Positions 45,421 through 57,840 of a DNA stretch of 64,000 nt are shown one piece after another. The notes under the pieces were generated by a model, which saw only the letters and a program-made list of their open reading frames with translations, ran no database searches and was not told the origin of the DNA. The stretch is from positions 60,667 to 124,666 of the forward strand of contig JAIGNY010000150.1 in assembly GCA_020152595.1 (NCBI GenBank), written 5' to 3'. A program made the translations under genes and the position numbers. Numbering within the stretch: the stretch's first letter is position 1; every line of letters begins with the position of its first letter. This DNA comes from Chiridota heheva. Lineage: Eukaryota > Echinodermata > Holothuroidea > Apodida > Chiridotidae.

Positions 45421-46080
45421 ACTGCAAAAAAATCAGTTCAAAATAAAGGCAAGAAAAAAATGAAAAGTATCAAGTTTGGCAGACATATGGGTACGGAATT
45501 TTGGAATTAAACTTACCACTAAATATGATAAGTAATTGATGAATCTTTTGAAAAAATGAGGAATTTTGGGCAAACCAGTTGCTAAACTCAGGCAAAACAG
45601 GCAATGAAAGCCCAATTTCATGAAAAAACATACAATATGCTGCTAGTTTGCCAAAATAAGGGTGGCAAAATAAATATATCACTCTGTGTGAGTTTTCAAT
45701 CTTTTGAGATATATTTCTATTATTTCTCATTACTGCAGGGTTGCAGGAAGCCACTTGATGAGCAGATCCATGACCAACGGATTGACCAATCTTATCGATC
45801 AGTACTCTTGTATGTTAGGAACTGAAAGAGACTGAGTTAAGTTAGTAACCAATGGTTGGTGAAGGATTATATAATCTCTTAGAAAAAACTGTAATTTTAG
45901 CTAGTGTATCTAACTGACTTTTATAAAGCTCTCTTAATATTATAAAGAATACTCAATAGCGCTGTACAAAAAGTTAGTTTAGTAAAGAAAAACAAACAAA
46001 AATTATAGACTGTAACACATGCCAAATAGAAAAAGCTTTGAGGTCCTTTTAAAATGATCTAGATATGTCGTTTGTCAAAG
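45421..46080. other. No gene recognised
   Basis: AT-rich. Short open frames on both strands (45433-45825) overlap each other and carry no recognisable content. Confidence 0.4.
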
Positions 46081-46096
46081 AATTTGTGGAAGTGAA

Positions 46097-46438
46097 TTCT
46101 GCCGGAAGCAGGACGGGGTAGTAGATAAAGAATAAATACCAGCAGTTTTAGACTTCTGCCGGAAGCAGGGCGGGGTGGTAGATAAAGAATGAATACTGGC
46201 AGTTTTAGACTTCTGCCGGAAGCAGGACGGGGTGGTAGATAAAGAATGAATACCAGCAGTTTTAGACTTCTGCCGAAAGCAGGATGGGGTAGTAGATAAA
46301 GAATGAATACCAGCAGTTTTAGACTTCTGCTGGAAGCAGGACGGGGTGGTAGATAAAGAATAAATACCAGCAGTTTTAGACTTCTGCTGGAAGCAGGACG
46401 GGGTGGTAGATACAGAATGAATATCAGCAGTTTTGACT
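46097..46438 (+). repeat. Six exact-length 57-bp tandem repeats
   Basis: TTCTGCCGGAAGCAGG starts at 46097, 46154, 46211, 46268, 46325 and 46382, a constant 57-base step. Because 57 is divisible by three, a minus-strand frame (46059-46532) stays open as repeats of LLVFILYLPPRPASGRSLK. No start context or splice sites support it as a gene. Confidence 0.95.
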
Positions 46439-46439
46439 T

Positions 46440-46939
46440 GGTGCGTGGTATTTTGTATTTAGTTTTGTGTGTGGATCTTAAGTTTTTAACAAGATTATCC
46501 AATAAGAGGTTGCTGAGATATTGTGGTGCCATTCCAAATCTAGCTTTGAGCCTGTGAAAGTAAATTAAATAAATTTGTTATAGTTTCTATGTTCGACTTT
46601 AAGCTGATGTAAAACTTTAAGAATGGGTAATATGTGCTGAGATCTTTTTGTGTCTGTTATATTAAGCAGCAACATTGTGCATGCATTGAAGTTTTTTATG
46701 TGTATTTTGGAATCATAAATGAATACAACTACAATAATCTAAGTGTGATGTTTCAAAAACATGCACTAGTAGCTCATGAAAATAATGCTCTTTTTTACAA
46801 GATTGTGACTTTATTTCTAAATAACCATATTTTATAGATTGACTATTGACTTCAGATAACACTTGATTTTAAGCTGAGATAAGGAGTTCTGTCTTGCTGT
46901 CATTTGTGTGTAAGCGAACATCCATGTTCTTATATCAAC
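46440..46939. other. No gene recognised
   Basis: AT-rich. The 67-residue plus frame at 46634-46837 is unsupported. Confidence 0.4.
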
Positions 46940-47039
46940 GAAAACAAGATTTATCATTGCGTTATTTTTCTCAAACTTTCTAAAGTTTTACTACCTTTAG
47001 AAAGTTTGAGAAAAAAACGCAATGATAAATCTTGTTTTC
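46940..47039 (+). other. Near-perfect 45-bp stem-loop
   Basis: The left arm (46940-46985) and right arm (46995-47039) are complementary with a single bulged A, around a 9-base loop TTTTACTAC. The arms start GAAAACAAGATTTATCATTG. It is too even and strong to be chance, and could be a young inverted duplication or a small-RNA precursor. Confidence 0.9.
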
Positions 47040-47372
47040 TTTAGAATATATTTAAAGTGTGTATGGGAGAGGGGGGGGGGGGGCAAAGTCAAAAGTAGCG
47101 GGTTACAAAAACAAATTGATATGCAAATAAATCGCCATACTTAAAATACAAATTCGGAAAAAGTAAGAGCAAGTACCCTTTGGCAAATCCCGCCTATAAA
47201 TGTGTGTCTATTCTTGGAAGTATTCATATACCTCCATGTACAAAGCAATAAAAAAGTTCATTGAAATGACAACAGGATTAAGTGGTGAAACAGAGCTGGG
47301 AGGTTGAAAAGCCCACAAGCATAGTCAAACAAAACATTGCCGAAAAATATTGGCTAAATAGCTTGACTATGG

Positions 47373-47564
47373 GCCCCAGGGGCGGTTTGGGGGTTTAAAT
47401 TTCATCGGTAGAGGTGCCCCAAAGGGCGTCAAGACTGACTGAACGGGGGAGAGTTTGAGCCCCTGGTGGGCCGCTCCAGCGGTTTTCACGCTTTGTGAGG
47501 CATATTATACACTATTTTGCAGCCGGGGCGGTGTGGGGTGGACCGACTGGCCAGTCTGCCCCCT
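47373..47564 (+). mobile_element. Candidate 192-bp hAT-like element with 8-bp duplication
   Basis: GACTATGG occurs at 47365-47372 and 47565-47572, exactly bracketing a GC-rich segment in an AT-rich setting. The left end GCCCCAGGGGCGG and right end CAGTCTGCCCCCT give weak inverted ends of AGGGGC type. The duplicated 8-mer and composition fit hAT; the inverted ends are poor. Confidence 0.45.
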
Positions 47565-47572
47565 GACTATGG

Positions 47573-48034
47573 CTCGTTGGCTTGTCGCTGTCACTCAAAA
47601 TCTACACCGCTAAATTCTCGTCCGTCGGCATATAATATAATGTTAATTGCGGATAGGTGTATCAGATGAAAATTTCCTGAGATGGATGGGCTTTGGAAAA
47701 CACTTGTAGATCAAATGCATTCTATTGGTTTCTTTGTTTCAGGTGTAACTGGATAGGATTTAGCGATCATGCATTGATTTTAATGGCTTTACAAATGTTG
47801 CTTAAATGTCACTTCACCTAGTAACACATATGGCCATGGCCCTTATTGGAAGAGCCTGGAAGGTGAGTTCTGTGTATTTCCCCAGAAATTTACATAAATC
47901 TTACCCTGAATTTTATCCCGTAAAAAAATGTTTGAAACACTACAATGGTTTTAAATAATGCTTTCTAAATTTTCGTTGGATTTTATTGATTATTTGTGAG
48001 ATATTACTTTTAGAAAAAGAAATCTGATATACAC
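47573..48034. other. No gene recognised
   Basis: Ordinary AT-rich sequence leading into the satellite. Confidence 0.4.
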
Positions 48035-48742
48035 AGAGGTAAACACATTTGATGAATGAAAAACTAGAAATAAAGAAAAACTAATATCATAAAATATGAG
48101 GGGCTCACCATACATACACCCACAAAGAAATATTTAAAATTAATCAATAATCATGAAATAATAAAAGGAATTCCATTTCTCAATCAATTTGTCCCATCTC
48201 AGGCCCAAATTACATGAAAATGCTCACTGGCATTTCTGCTAAAACCATGAAATGGGAAGAATATACATCAGGTGATATGTGGGGATCAAACATACACCCA
48301 CAAATAAATAGTCTGATCTCCTCAATAAAAGAAAGAAAATTCATTTTCTGTACCTCCTATTTATATCAGTTTCAGGCCCACTGAAAATACATTAAAAAAC
48401 ATTTTATAAAAAAGTCAGATCTCTTGATATTCTTGAAAAAGCAAAGAAAATTTAATTTCATCAGCCCTCTGCTTATCTCATTTACAGGCCCAAAATACAT
48501 GAAAAGTGCCCAATTATCAATGAAAAACTACAAATAAAGAAAAATTAAGATCATGAAATATGAAGGAGTCAATCAAGAAATATTTAAAACTCATAAATAA
48601 TCATGAAATAATGGAATTAAATTTCTGCATTTTCAGGTCCAAAATGCATGAAAAACGTTCACATTTCTGCTAGAATCCAGAAAACACAAAATGTAAAAAT
48701 ATATACATCAGATGATATGTGGGGATCATATTCACCCACAAA

Positions 48743-50157
48743 CAGAGGCGACAAAAGATGTTTAAGTCTGGGGGAACATGATCTGACGGGCACTTTCCAA
48801 CTCGTATTTTCAAAGAATGTAGCACAGCAATACGGTATATCTTTATAGGTCACCCTCCCCCCACACACATACACCCCCCCCCCCCCCACACACACACCTA
48901 AACTTTCTAAGATTGTATCGGTCCAAAAATTACTGGTGACCCATTTTTCTTTTTCTTCTTTTTTTAGATTTGCAGCTTCAAAATTTAAAAAATTTTGATC
49001 AAAAATTCGGTACAATAGAATAAATTTATATCCAAATCTACAACAATTTGGAAAATTTATAGATCATAACTCTTGAAATCAAAAGAATGTAGACTTATCA
49101 TGATTAGCCAATTGTATTGGTCATGAATCAGAATATAATTAATGTCTAAAATAATGTGAAAACTAAGGAAATAAGAGGTCCCTAGACTTTTACTGAGAAA
49201 GCCATCATTTTTTTGTGAGAATAAATGCAACTCGGTATAACAGCAGGCCTATAAATCAGACCAGATAGCCCAAATTCTCACCAAGTCTTCAGCGAGTCAG
49301 TGGCAGAACCCAAATTTAAGACGCTCAACAAGTGAAATTTCTGGTATTTAGTGTTTGATTTTTGTGTTACTTCAATTTGTCAATAAAAAGATCAATCATA
49401 ATAACTGAATAAGGTGATTTGATATGACACCCTTTTTATCTCTGCAAAGAGGCACGTTTTAATCTTTACAAAGAAGATGGGAGAGGGTACGTCAGTTTAT
49501 GTCATGACAATGACCCGGGTCCAAGTGGTAAGTTTTGCCCTGCGTGGCCCATTTAAAAGATGACCCACTAATACAATTTGGGGTGACACACACTCGAGAA
49601 AGGTACTGTTTTTACAAATTATAAGCTGGGAAAACAAAGGGCCTTTTAAGTATTAACAAGTCCAATTTGCATGTGTTGGGCCCCCAACTTTGTTTTTAGG
49701 AGAATTTGAGAATAGTGTGTGTACCCAAAATGCGTGAAATTTCACAATTTTAAGTCTTTTTAAAGGGGTTGTATGTGTTACCTTCTTTATTGAAAAGATC
49801 AGATATATAGTCTTTGAAAAATAAAAGCTTTTCAATGCTTCAAAGGACAGGTTGTTATCAAAAGTGCCGCCAACTTTGTCTTTAGGGGAAATTTAGAATA
49901 ATGTATGCGCGCGAATCGCGTGAAATTTCATAATTTCATTCCTTTTAGGGCAATATTTGTATTACTTTCTTTAAAGAAAAAGTTTTTCAACATTTGAAAG
50001 GACATGTTCCTTCTCTAAAAAGGGCACTTGTACTCTTTGAAAGAGCATTATTACTTCTGAAAAGAACACTTTTTCCTCAGAAAAAAGGGCACGTTTTTTA
50101 ACTTTTTGGAAAAGTGGAGGGGCACGTGCCCCCTGTTCCCCGGTTCCGCCGCCTATG
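48743..50157 (+). mobile_element. 1415-bp hAT-like non-autonomous DNA element with 8-bp duplication
   Basis: CCCACAAA stands at 48735-48742 and again at 50158-50165. Removing the element plus one copy restores a normal satellite unit. The ends are CAGAGGCG at the left and, as complement, CATAGGCGGCGG at the right, of hAT type. No transposase frame is visible. Inside lie (CA)n/poly-C (48850-48900) and an internal duplication (49684 onward). Confidence 0.9.
49684..50030 (+). repeat. 185-base tandem duplication inside the hAT-like element
   Basis: CCAACTTTGTTTTTAGGAGA at 49684 recurs as CCAACTTTGTCTTTAGGGGA near 49870. Both are followed by GCGTGAAATTTCA, a CTTTTTA patch, and AGCTTTTCAATGCTT / GTTTTTCAACATTT-type ends. 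Confidence 0.8.
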
Positions 50158-51266
50158 CCCACAAATAGATATTCAAATTTACTCAATATTCTTAAAAAAA
50201 ACAACAAAGAAAATTCAATTCATGATGAAACAAAGAAAATTCAATTCATGCAACCCCCGCATTATCAGGCTCAATACATGAAAAATGCTCAAATTTGAAA
50301 TCAGAAAAATATATATATATACATCAGCTGATATGTGGGGAACAAATATATACACCAACAAATAAACAGTCAGATCTCCTCAATACTCTATACAAAAAAA
50401 AATAGAAAAAAGATAATTCAATATAATCTCATTTTAGCCACAAAATAAATGTAAAACGCTCACATTTCTGCTGCAAAACCGAAAAAAAGGAAAATACATC
50501 ATATGATATGTGGGGATTATAACACATACCCACAAATAAATAGTTAGATCTCTTCAATATTGTTGAAAAAACGAAGAAAATTCGATTTCTGCAGCCTCGA
50601 TTTGTCGCATATCAGACCCAAAATACATGAAAAACGCTCACAGTTTCTGAAGAAAAAAAACAGCAACAAGGAAAAATGTACATCAGATGATATGTGGGGA
50701 TTATGAAACATACATCCACAAATAAATAGTCTGATTTCTTCAATATTTGCGAAAAAATTAAAAATTAATTCCTGCAGCCTTCTTATCTCATTTTCAGGCC
50801 CAAAATAAATGAAAAACGCTCACATTTCTGCCAAAAAACCCCAAAACAAACAGCAACAAGGGATATGTACATCTGATAATATGATGATATACATCCACAA
50901 ATAAACAGTCAAATCTCTGCAATATTTTGAAAAAGCAAAGAAAATTCAATTTCTGCAGCCCTTATGAATTGTCGCATTTTTAGGCTCAAAACACTGGTAT
51001 GAAAAGTACCCAATTATGACTGATAAACCAGAAATAAAGAGAAATTAAAATCATGAAATATGAAGGGCCCATTATACATACAACAACCGAAAAATATTCA
51101 AAACTAGTCTAACAGTCATGAAATAGAGAAGGGAATTCAATTTTCTGTACACCCTATTTGTCACAGTTCAGGCCCAAAATACATGAAAATTGCTCACATT
51201 TCTGATAAAAAACGGCAAAAAGGAAAACTATACATCAGATAATATGTTGGGATTCTAATACATACA

Positions 51267-51567
<301 letters not shown>

Positions 51568-52642
51568 TCTCATCAATATTCTTGAAGAAAAAAATCAATT
51601 CCTGCAGCCCTCTAAACTGACAAACAGATAGCCAGATATCCTCATTATTCTTTAAATAACAAAGAAAATTGAATTTCATCAGTCCTTTATTCATTGCATT
51701 TTACGGCTTAAAATACATGAAAATACATGAAAAGTGCCCAATTTATGAATGAAAAGACTATAAATAAAGCAAAATTAAGATTATGAAATATGAAGGGTTC
51801 ATCATACATACACTCACCAAGAAATATTAGATCTCATCAATAGTCATTAAAAACAATTATAATTCAATGCCATCAGTCCACTTATTGTCTCATTTTCACG
51901 CCTAAAATGAATGAAAATGCTCATATTTTAGCTGGAAATACCAGAAAAAGTAAAAATTAGACCAGGAGATAAAATGCACCATTACTCTTTTACACACCAA
52001 GAAATGTTCTCATCTCACAAATATTTATGAAATACCCACCCCAAGAAATATTCTGATATCGTTAATTTTCTTAAAACAACTTAAATATTTCAATTTTAGC
52101 AGGCACCCGATTGTATTATTATCAAGCCTGAACTACATTAAAAAGTACCCCATTAGTTATGAAAATCCACTCGCAGGAAATAAGATCAATATGCAGTAGG
52201 CGATATGAGGGGACCATTGTACATACACCAAAACAATGTTCTCATCTTACCAATATTTGTAATAACTCAGCTAATTAAATCTAAAGTCTAAATTTTATGG
52301 AAAATACCCACATTTCTGCTATAAAAAAAAAAAAAGAGAAGAAAGGAAAATATAGACCAGGAGATACGAAGGACCTGCATGTATGCACACTCTAAGATAT
52401 GTTCTCATCTCACCAACATGCTTACATCTGTACATGGGATTGACAAAAGTTATCACTTTCCTATGATTGGTCAAGAATTAAGGGCATTTAATTAATTCAG
52501 AAGCTTCCAACACTTGCTGATTTGTACACCCCTGCTCTGGTTCGCAAATTTTGGTAACATGCCGTTTTTGAAAGTGTCATTAATTGGAAATCCAAAACAA
52601 AATTAGTCTATTATTAGGTATCGGTACTTACATCTATCATTC

Positions 52643-52836
52643 GCCAGTGCACCACAACTGGTTATCAAAGTCCGTGGACATTGACTTGGTTGTCGATGTT
52701 ATGTCTGTCCGTACGTCGTACCTGTGTTCTCGTCCGGGTCGTATTAAGCGTTTCGTGATAGCGTTTGTACTATCATAACCGAATAAGCAGGCGACGACCC
52801 CGTCATTGTAATTGTGTGTTCAACTCTCTCTCTCTC
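52643..52836 (+). mobile_element. 5'-truncated copy of the SINE, with 13-bp target-site duplication
   Basis: ACATCTATCATTC at 52630-52642 and 52837-52849 flanks the element. It lacks the tRNA head and matches the body of 6087-6365 from GCCAGTGCACCACAA to GTAATTGTGTGTTCA, ending in a short (CT)n run. The pattern fits target-primed insertion with incomplete reverse transcription. Confidence 0.92.
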
Positions 52837-52849
52837 ACATCTATCATTC

Positions 52850-53159
52850 TTTATTGGACTGTTGTAAAGTGTTAAGATGTCCCAGTGTCAACGGAGCCGG
52901 GAAATGTTGGGGCCAAGCATATATCGGCGTGGGGTTCAATGCCCACCTTTTTCGAAAAGTAATTTCAATTTTGACTACTTCTGTATTTCGCCGGGCAAAA
53001 AAATATGGGCCAGTACTGAACAAAATTGCAAGAAAATTAATATGCTTATTATTTTAATTTGATCTAAGATAACATACGTTTGAAAATGTTCATGATAATA
53101 TGACAAATGATTTTGTTATCTTCATGTCCGTAAGAGTCCCCCCCCCCCCAACTTCCCCA
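52850..53159. other. No gene recognised
   Basis: An 81-residue frame (52812-53057) overlaps the SINE end and has no known features. Confidence 0.4.
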
Positions 53160-53830
53160 GTTAGTCGCGCAGAGATGTAGATTTTTGGATGTACTTGTAT
53201 CAGAATTAGTCTCAGTCATACTCGACTCAGCTAGATATCAGAATAGTCTTCTCCCGAATACCGACTCTGCATGATGCTGACAACATCATACTCGTGCACT
53301 TAATCGGGCCGAAAATGTCGGATGTACTGTTTAAATTAGAGATACATCTCAATCATTTCCGGCTTGACTATATTCCAGAATCGTGCCCGCCTGATGCATC
53401 ATGATGCTGATCAGGGTCGTGCAGAGCTGGTAATAGGCCCGGGCCAGATGGAGAATGTAGGCCATATTTCAAACTACCTTTTGACCATCACGAACTGACT
53501 AGATTTTAAAATATAGGTAGTAATATTTTGTGTTAAATAATCCCCTTGAATGCTTGACTCTCTTTTCAATATCAAAAGTCTTTACCAAATTTTCGCCCAA
53601 ACTCATAGGCCAAACCAACTGCCCCCCCCCCCTCCCCACCCCTTATGGTATGGCCTGATGCTGATAGCATTATACTTGGGGACTTAGTCGGGCAGAGATT
53701 TAAAATATCAGATGTATGGTTTAATTGGAGATACATCTCAGTCATGCCTGAATTGTTTTTATATCAGACAGTCAGGAACATCCACTCGACTCGACATAAT
53801 GCTGATTAAGCTCGGGTTAGGTAACTGGGA
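53160..53830 (+). repeat. Degenerate tandem repeat with CTGATGCTGA and ATACATCTCA(G/A)TCAT
   Basis: Blocks TCAGTCATACTCGACTCAG, GATGCTGA(C/T)A, ACTTAATCGGGC, GGATGTACTGTTTAAATTAG and GAGATACATCTCAATCAT recur in order at about 53210, 53330, 53400 and 53650-53790, with units of roughly 150-180 bases. Confidence 0.65.
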
Positions 53831-53989
53831 CGTATGAAAGATTCCCTACCCACATACATTTTAAATCCAGAGCCCCATATGATCATAGGCTGCATATTTG
53901 GGCATCAAAAACTGTAAATCTTCCCCTGGCTCCTTGGACTCTACAAGAGCTGCGCCCATGAACCAAACAGTTTGGTCGAATTTTCTCAA

Positions 53990-54910
53990 TTTTCTCAATT
54001 TTCATTTGGGGTAATTTCTTCTTTCCTGTTTAGAAATGGAAATCCAAATGCTTATGTGAGTAATTTTTAACATTATAATTTAAAATTAAATTCTTCTTTT
54101 TATCAATTTCATATTATTTTTTGTGTGATTTGACATTTTAAAGCCATTTTGGGGCAAAAAAGCAAAAACTCTTCAGGCCAAGGCTTTCACTCTTGAACGC
54201 CTGCACAATTTTGTATGAATGTTTTTAATTTCAGGAGAAATTTCTCCTTATCTGTTTAAAATTGGTAATCTGTTAATGCTTATCTGAGAGGAATTTAACA
54301 CAAGAATTTAATATTGTCTGCTTATCATCCAGTCATCAATTAAATTTTCCGAACGTTGTCAGTTTGTGTTGATGTTCAGCCATTTCAGGGCATTAAAGAC
54401 AAGAAATCTTCAGAGGTTTAAAACTTATCTAAGTTGATTTTAACATGAGAATTTGACATTATTTTCTTTCATGTCTTTTCATCAATTACATTTTAGAAAT
54501 GGTAACCCTATACTTATTGTTAGACACAAGGCTTTTCCATAAACTCTTGCACAATTTCCCCGAATGCTTTCAATCTTCAAGAGAAATTTCTCATCTACCT
54601 CATTTAGAAATGGTAACCCTTTATTGCTTACATGAGTCGTTTTAGCATGATAATTTTCTTCTTGTCATAGCTTAAATTTTCAAACTTTGTCAGTTTGTGT
54701 TGATTTTCAGCCACATTGAGGCATCAATGAAAATAAATCTTCAGAATTTCAGGAGGCTTTGCCCCTGAACCTCTTCGAAGGGTCTCACCTGGATTCTTAG
54801 CCTTAAATCACCCAGAAGACAACGATTTGTCATTTATATTTTAGATATTGTGTTGATTTTATTCTTTTTAATGGAAATTTATCTTCTGCCTGTTTAGAAA
54901 TGGTAACCTA
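53990..54910 (+). repeat. Degenerate tandem repeat with TTTAGAAATGGTAACCC
   Basis: About four or five units contain GAGAAATTTCTC, TTTAGAAATGGTAACC, ATGCTTA(T/C)(G/C)TGAG, TTTGTCAGTTTGTGTTGAT and CAGCCA(C/T)(A/T)TT(G/C)AGGGCAT. Starts are near 54000, 54235, 54570 and 54880. Confidence 0.65.
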
Positions 54911-55670
54911 GAAGTTCTTCCTATATCAGGGTCGACTAGACAATACTGATGCAACGTATTTAACTTCATACTTATATTTCACTTATTACCTAGATATTCA
55001 ATTGTTGTTCTTACACTGGTATTTTTACATTTTTTGACTATATTAGGTTTAATTGTAAAGCGTAATAAAGGCGTAAGACTTTATATAGTTGCAATGGGAG
55101 AGCATTGTATGTGCTTACCCACCCTTCACCAGTGGTAGCACCAGAATTTTGGTAAGGAGTGGAAGGGGGGAAAGCGAGGGGAAAATTTGTTCCTTGGGGG
55201 AAATTTTAGAAATCGGACAAAATATGTCACTTTACAAAATTTTCTGGAGTATCTCATGGGGGTGGGGGGGGGGGAATGCGCCACTTACTTCCCTCCACTG
55301 CCCATCTCTAATATATCAGCATTCAGCTACCGTGATTGAATGATTTGTGTCATGCGTGTTTGTAGGTCCATGATCAGGGGTGGATGAAGATGATTGAATC
55401 TGGGAGGGGCACAGGACTGAACTACTTGGAAAGCACGTATACGCATAGCTTTAAGAGCAAACCGGCCACCTCCTCTATAACGTATTAGCTTATATTGGTA
55501 CAAACATGATTGGTGACCTTTTATTTTTTAATTTCCGGGTACAAAAATTAAATAGGACCAAAATTCGGGAAAATAGGAAAATTTCATATTAAGAGCTATA
55601 TAAAACATGAAATTTCAGAAAGTTTTAGAATGTAGTCAATTGTATACTGATCATCTTTAGTGGCTTAGAA
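54911..55670. other. No gene; fragments resembling hAT ends
   Basis: CAGTGGTAGCACCAGAATTT (about 55130) and CAGGGGTGGATGAAGATGAT (about 55375) look like hAT-type outer ends, but no opposite end with a duplication could be paired. Confidence 0.4.
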
Positions 55671-55759
55671 ACTTGTGGCAGAGAGAGAGAGAGAGAGGGG
55701 GGGGGGGCAAGGCCCCAATAATTATATTAGGGGCCAAGTACCATTTGCTAAAAAAATTG

Positions 55760-56580
55760 AAAAGACGTCTTCATTTTGGAGGATTTATTTTTAGTTTTCA
55801 CGAAATTTGCTTGAATTTTCCTTCTTTTTCAAGATATTGTCTTCATTTTCCTGAAAATTGCATGAATTGTCGTAAAATTTCTTTCCATTTATGTAAAATT
55901 GTCTTCATTTTCGGAAAATCTTAATACATTTCTGGGAATTTTTTTTCCTTTTCACGAAATTTGCATCAATTTTCGGAAAATTTTCTTCGTTTTCGGGATA
56001 TCTTCTTCATTTTCGGAAACATTGCATTAATACGCGTGAAATTTCCTTCAATTTCGGAAATGTTTTGTATCATTTGGGGGAAAATTTCCTTCAGTTTCAG
56101 AAAATCTGCTTCAATTTTCATAAAATTTGCTTCAATATTCGTAAATGTCCTTCATTTTCAAGATTTGTTTTTCCTTTTTGGAAAATTTGCATAAATTTTC
56201 GTGAAATTTTGATAAATTTTTAAGAAATGCCCTTAATTTGTGGAAAAGTTTTTTCCTTTTCACAAAATTTGTTTACATTTTTGGAAAATTTAAAGTTTTC
56301 GTCATTTTATTTTCAGTTTTCACGAAATTTGCCTCAATTTTCAGGATATGTTCTTCATTTTAGAGATATCCTCTTGATTTTCAGAAATGTGGTTTAATTT
56401 TCCGGAAATTTGCATCAATTTTCGTGTAATGTACTTTATCATCGGGAATTTTTCTTCCTTTTTGGGAAATTTGCATAAATTTCCGTAAAATTTAATTCAA
56501 TTTTTGTTAGATTTGTTTCAATTTTTGTGAAATTTTCTTTATTTTCGTGAATGTCCTCATTCCATTTTCTGTAAAGTTGA
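55760..56580 (+). repeat. Degenerate CTTCATTTTCGGGAAATTTGCAT minisatellite, long locus
   Basis: Some thirty degenerate copies of a 20-30 base unit such as TTCATTTTCGGAAAATTTGC, with a GAGAGAGAGA and poly-G patch just upstream (55680-55710). Aromatic-rich open frames over it are by-products. Confidence 0.8.
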
Positions 56581-57565
56581 CCCAAATTTTTAATGGTTTT
56601 ACCCCCTCCCCCTTCCCCCTCCACCACTTACAAATAGTTTACCGTGATTAGAGACTCGTACATGTTTGTAAGTTTGTTGAGACAAAAATCAAATCTCTCT
56701 CCCCCCCCCACCCTGGCTAATGTCAAATATCTTCCAACGCCGCAGATTAAATGTCCCAAACAAGACGAAAAGAAAAGAAAAAAAGGGCCTTAAATGGTTC
56801 AGAAGCATAAATTATGTTTATCAGTATTAGACAGATAATATACATTAGACAAGATACCTCAAATTCACAGGGTCTTCAGAAAGTCAGATGCTATAGGCCC
56901 CCATTTTAAGTTTTTCTCCGGATCCAAATTAAAGGTACCAGGGTATTGGAATTTTGTTGCTTGCAAATCTTGTGCTACTTTCTTCAATCTGTCAATAAAA
57001 ACATTACTTACAACAAGGCGATTCGTAAAATTTGAAATATAAATCCGGTTTTATCTCTGTAAGGAGCAATTTGAAAAGAAAATGGGACAGGGCACGTCAG
57101 AGTACTTTGTTTTGGATAATGTTGATGTCATGTTTCACAGGGAGAAAGGGCATTTTGGGACCCAGTAAATCTTAAAAGAGATCTTTAAGAGGTGGGGGAC
57201 GGGGGGGGGGAGCAATACAAAAAGTGTACAGGGGAAGCAATACAAAAATGTACAGGAGGAAGCAATACAAAAAATGTACCTTTTCGTAATATTACAAATT
57301 ACTTAGTTTATTAAAGCTTAATATATAGAACGTGTCTTGTTGGGGTATTTTCGTTTTTGTATAAAGTGGTATAGGTCTACTAGGCTCTTCGGGCATTCGG
57401 GATAAATTCAAATAAACAGAAAAAACAAAACGAAAACAGACAGGGGCTTGGGAATGGTCTCTCTCACTGTGCAGGGAAGACCTGAAAAATTTCCCGGTTA
57501 CAAGGAAAACGGCATTGCTAAATTAAGTTTCGTTTCTCTAAATGTTCGAGCTGCTTCTAATTAGA
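56581..57565. other. No gene recognised
   Basis: Contains poly-C (56640-56710) and poly-G (57190-57210) patches and a three-fold GGAAGCAATACAAAAA(A/T)GTACA minisatellite (57210-57280). Confidence 0.45.
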
Positions 57566-57569
57566 AATT

Positions 57570-57840
57570 CTCCAATTTTGGGAAAATGTCCTTCAATTTT
57601 TGATAAATTTTCCTTCCTTTTTCGGAAATTTTGTTCACCTTTTGGGAAAATTTCCATCCTTTTCGGGTAATTTTCTTTCATTTTCAAAAACAGTTTTTCA
57701 AATTCGGAATAATTTTTTTTATTATCGGAAATTTTGCTCATCTTGGGTCAATTTCTTTCAAATTTTCTTCGAGTAAAGGAACATTTTCTTTGAGTATAGG
57801 AACTTTTTCTTTAACTTTCGGGAAATTTCTTCCTTCTAAA
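57570..57840 (+). repeat. Degenerate TTTTCGGGAAATTT minisatellite, third locus
   Basis: About ten copies of TTTTTCGGAAATTTTGTTCA-like units, same family as 55760-56580. Confidence 0.72.

Noticed and set aside
46059-46532. A 157-residue repetitive protein
   Set aside because: It stays open only because the 57-bp unit is a multiple of three; no gene structure around it.
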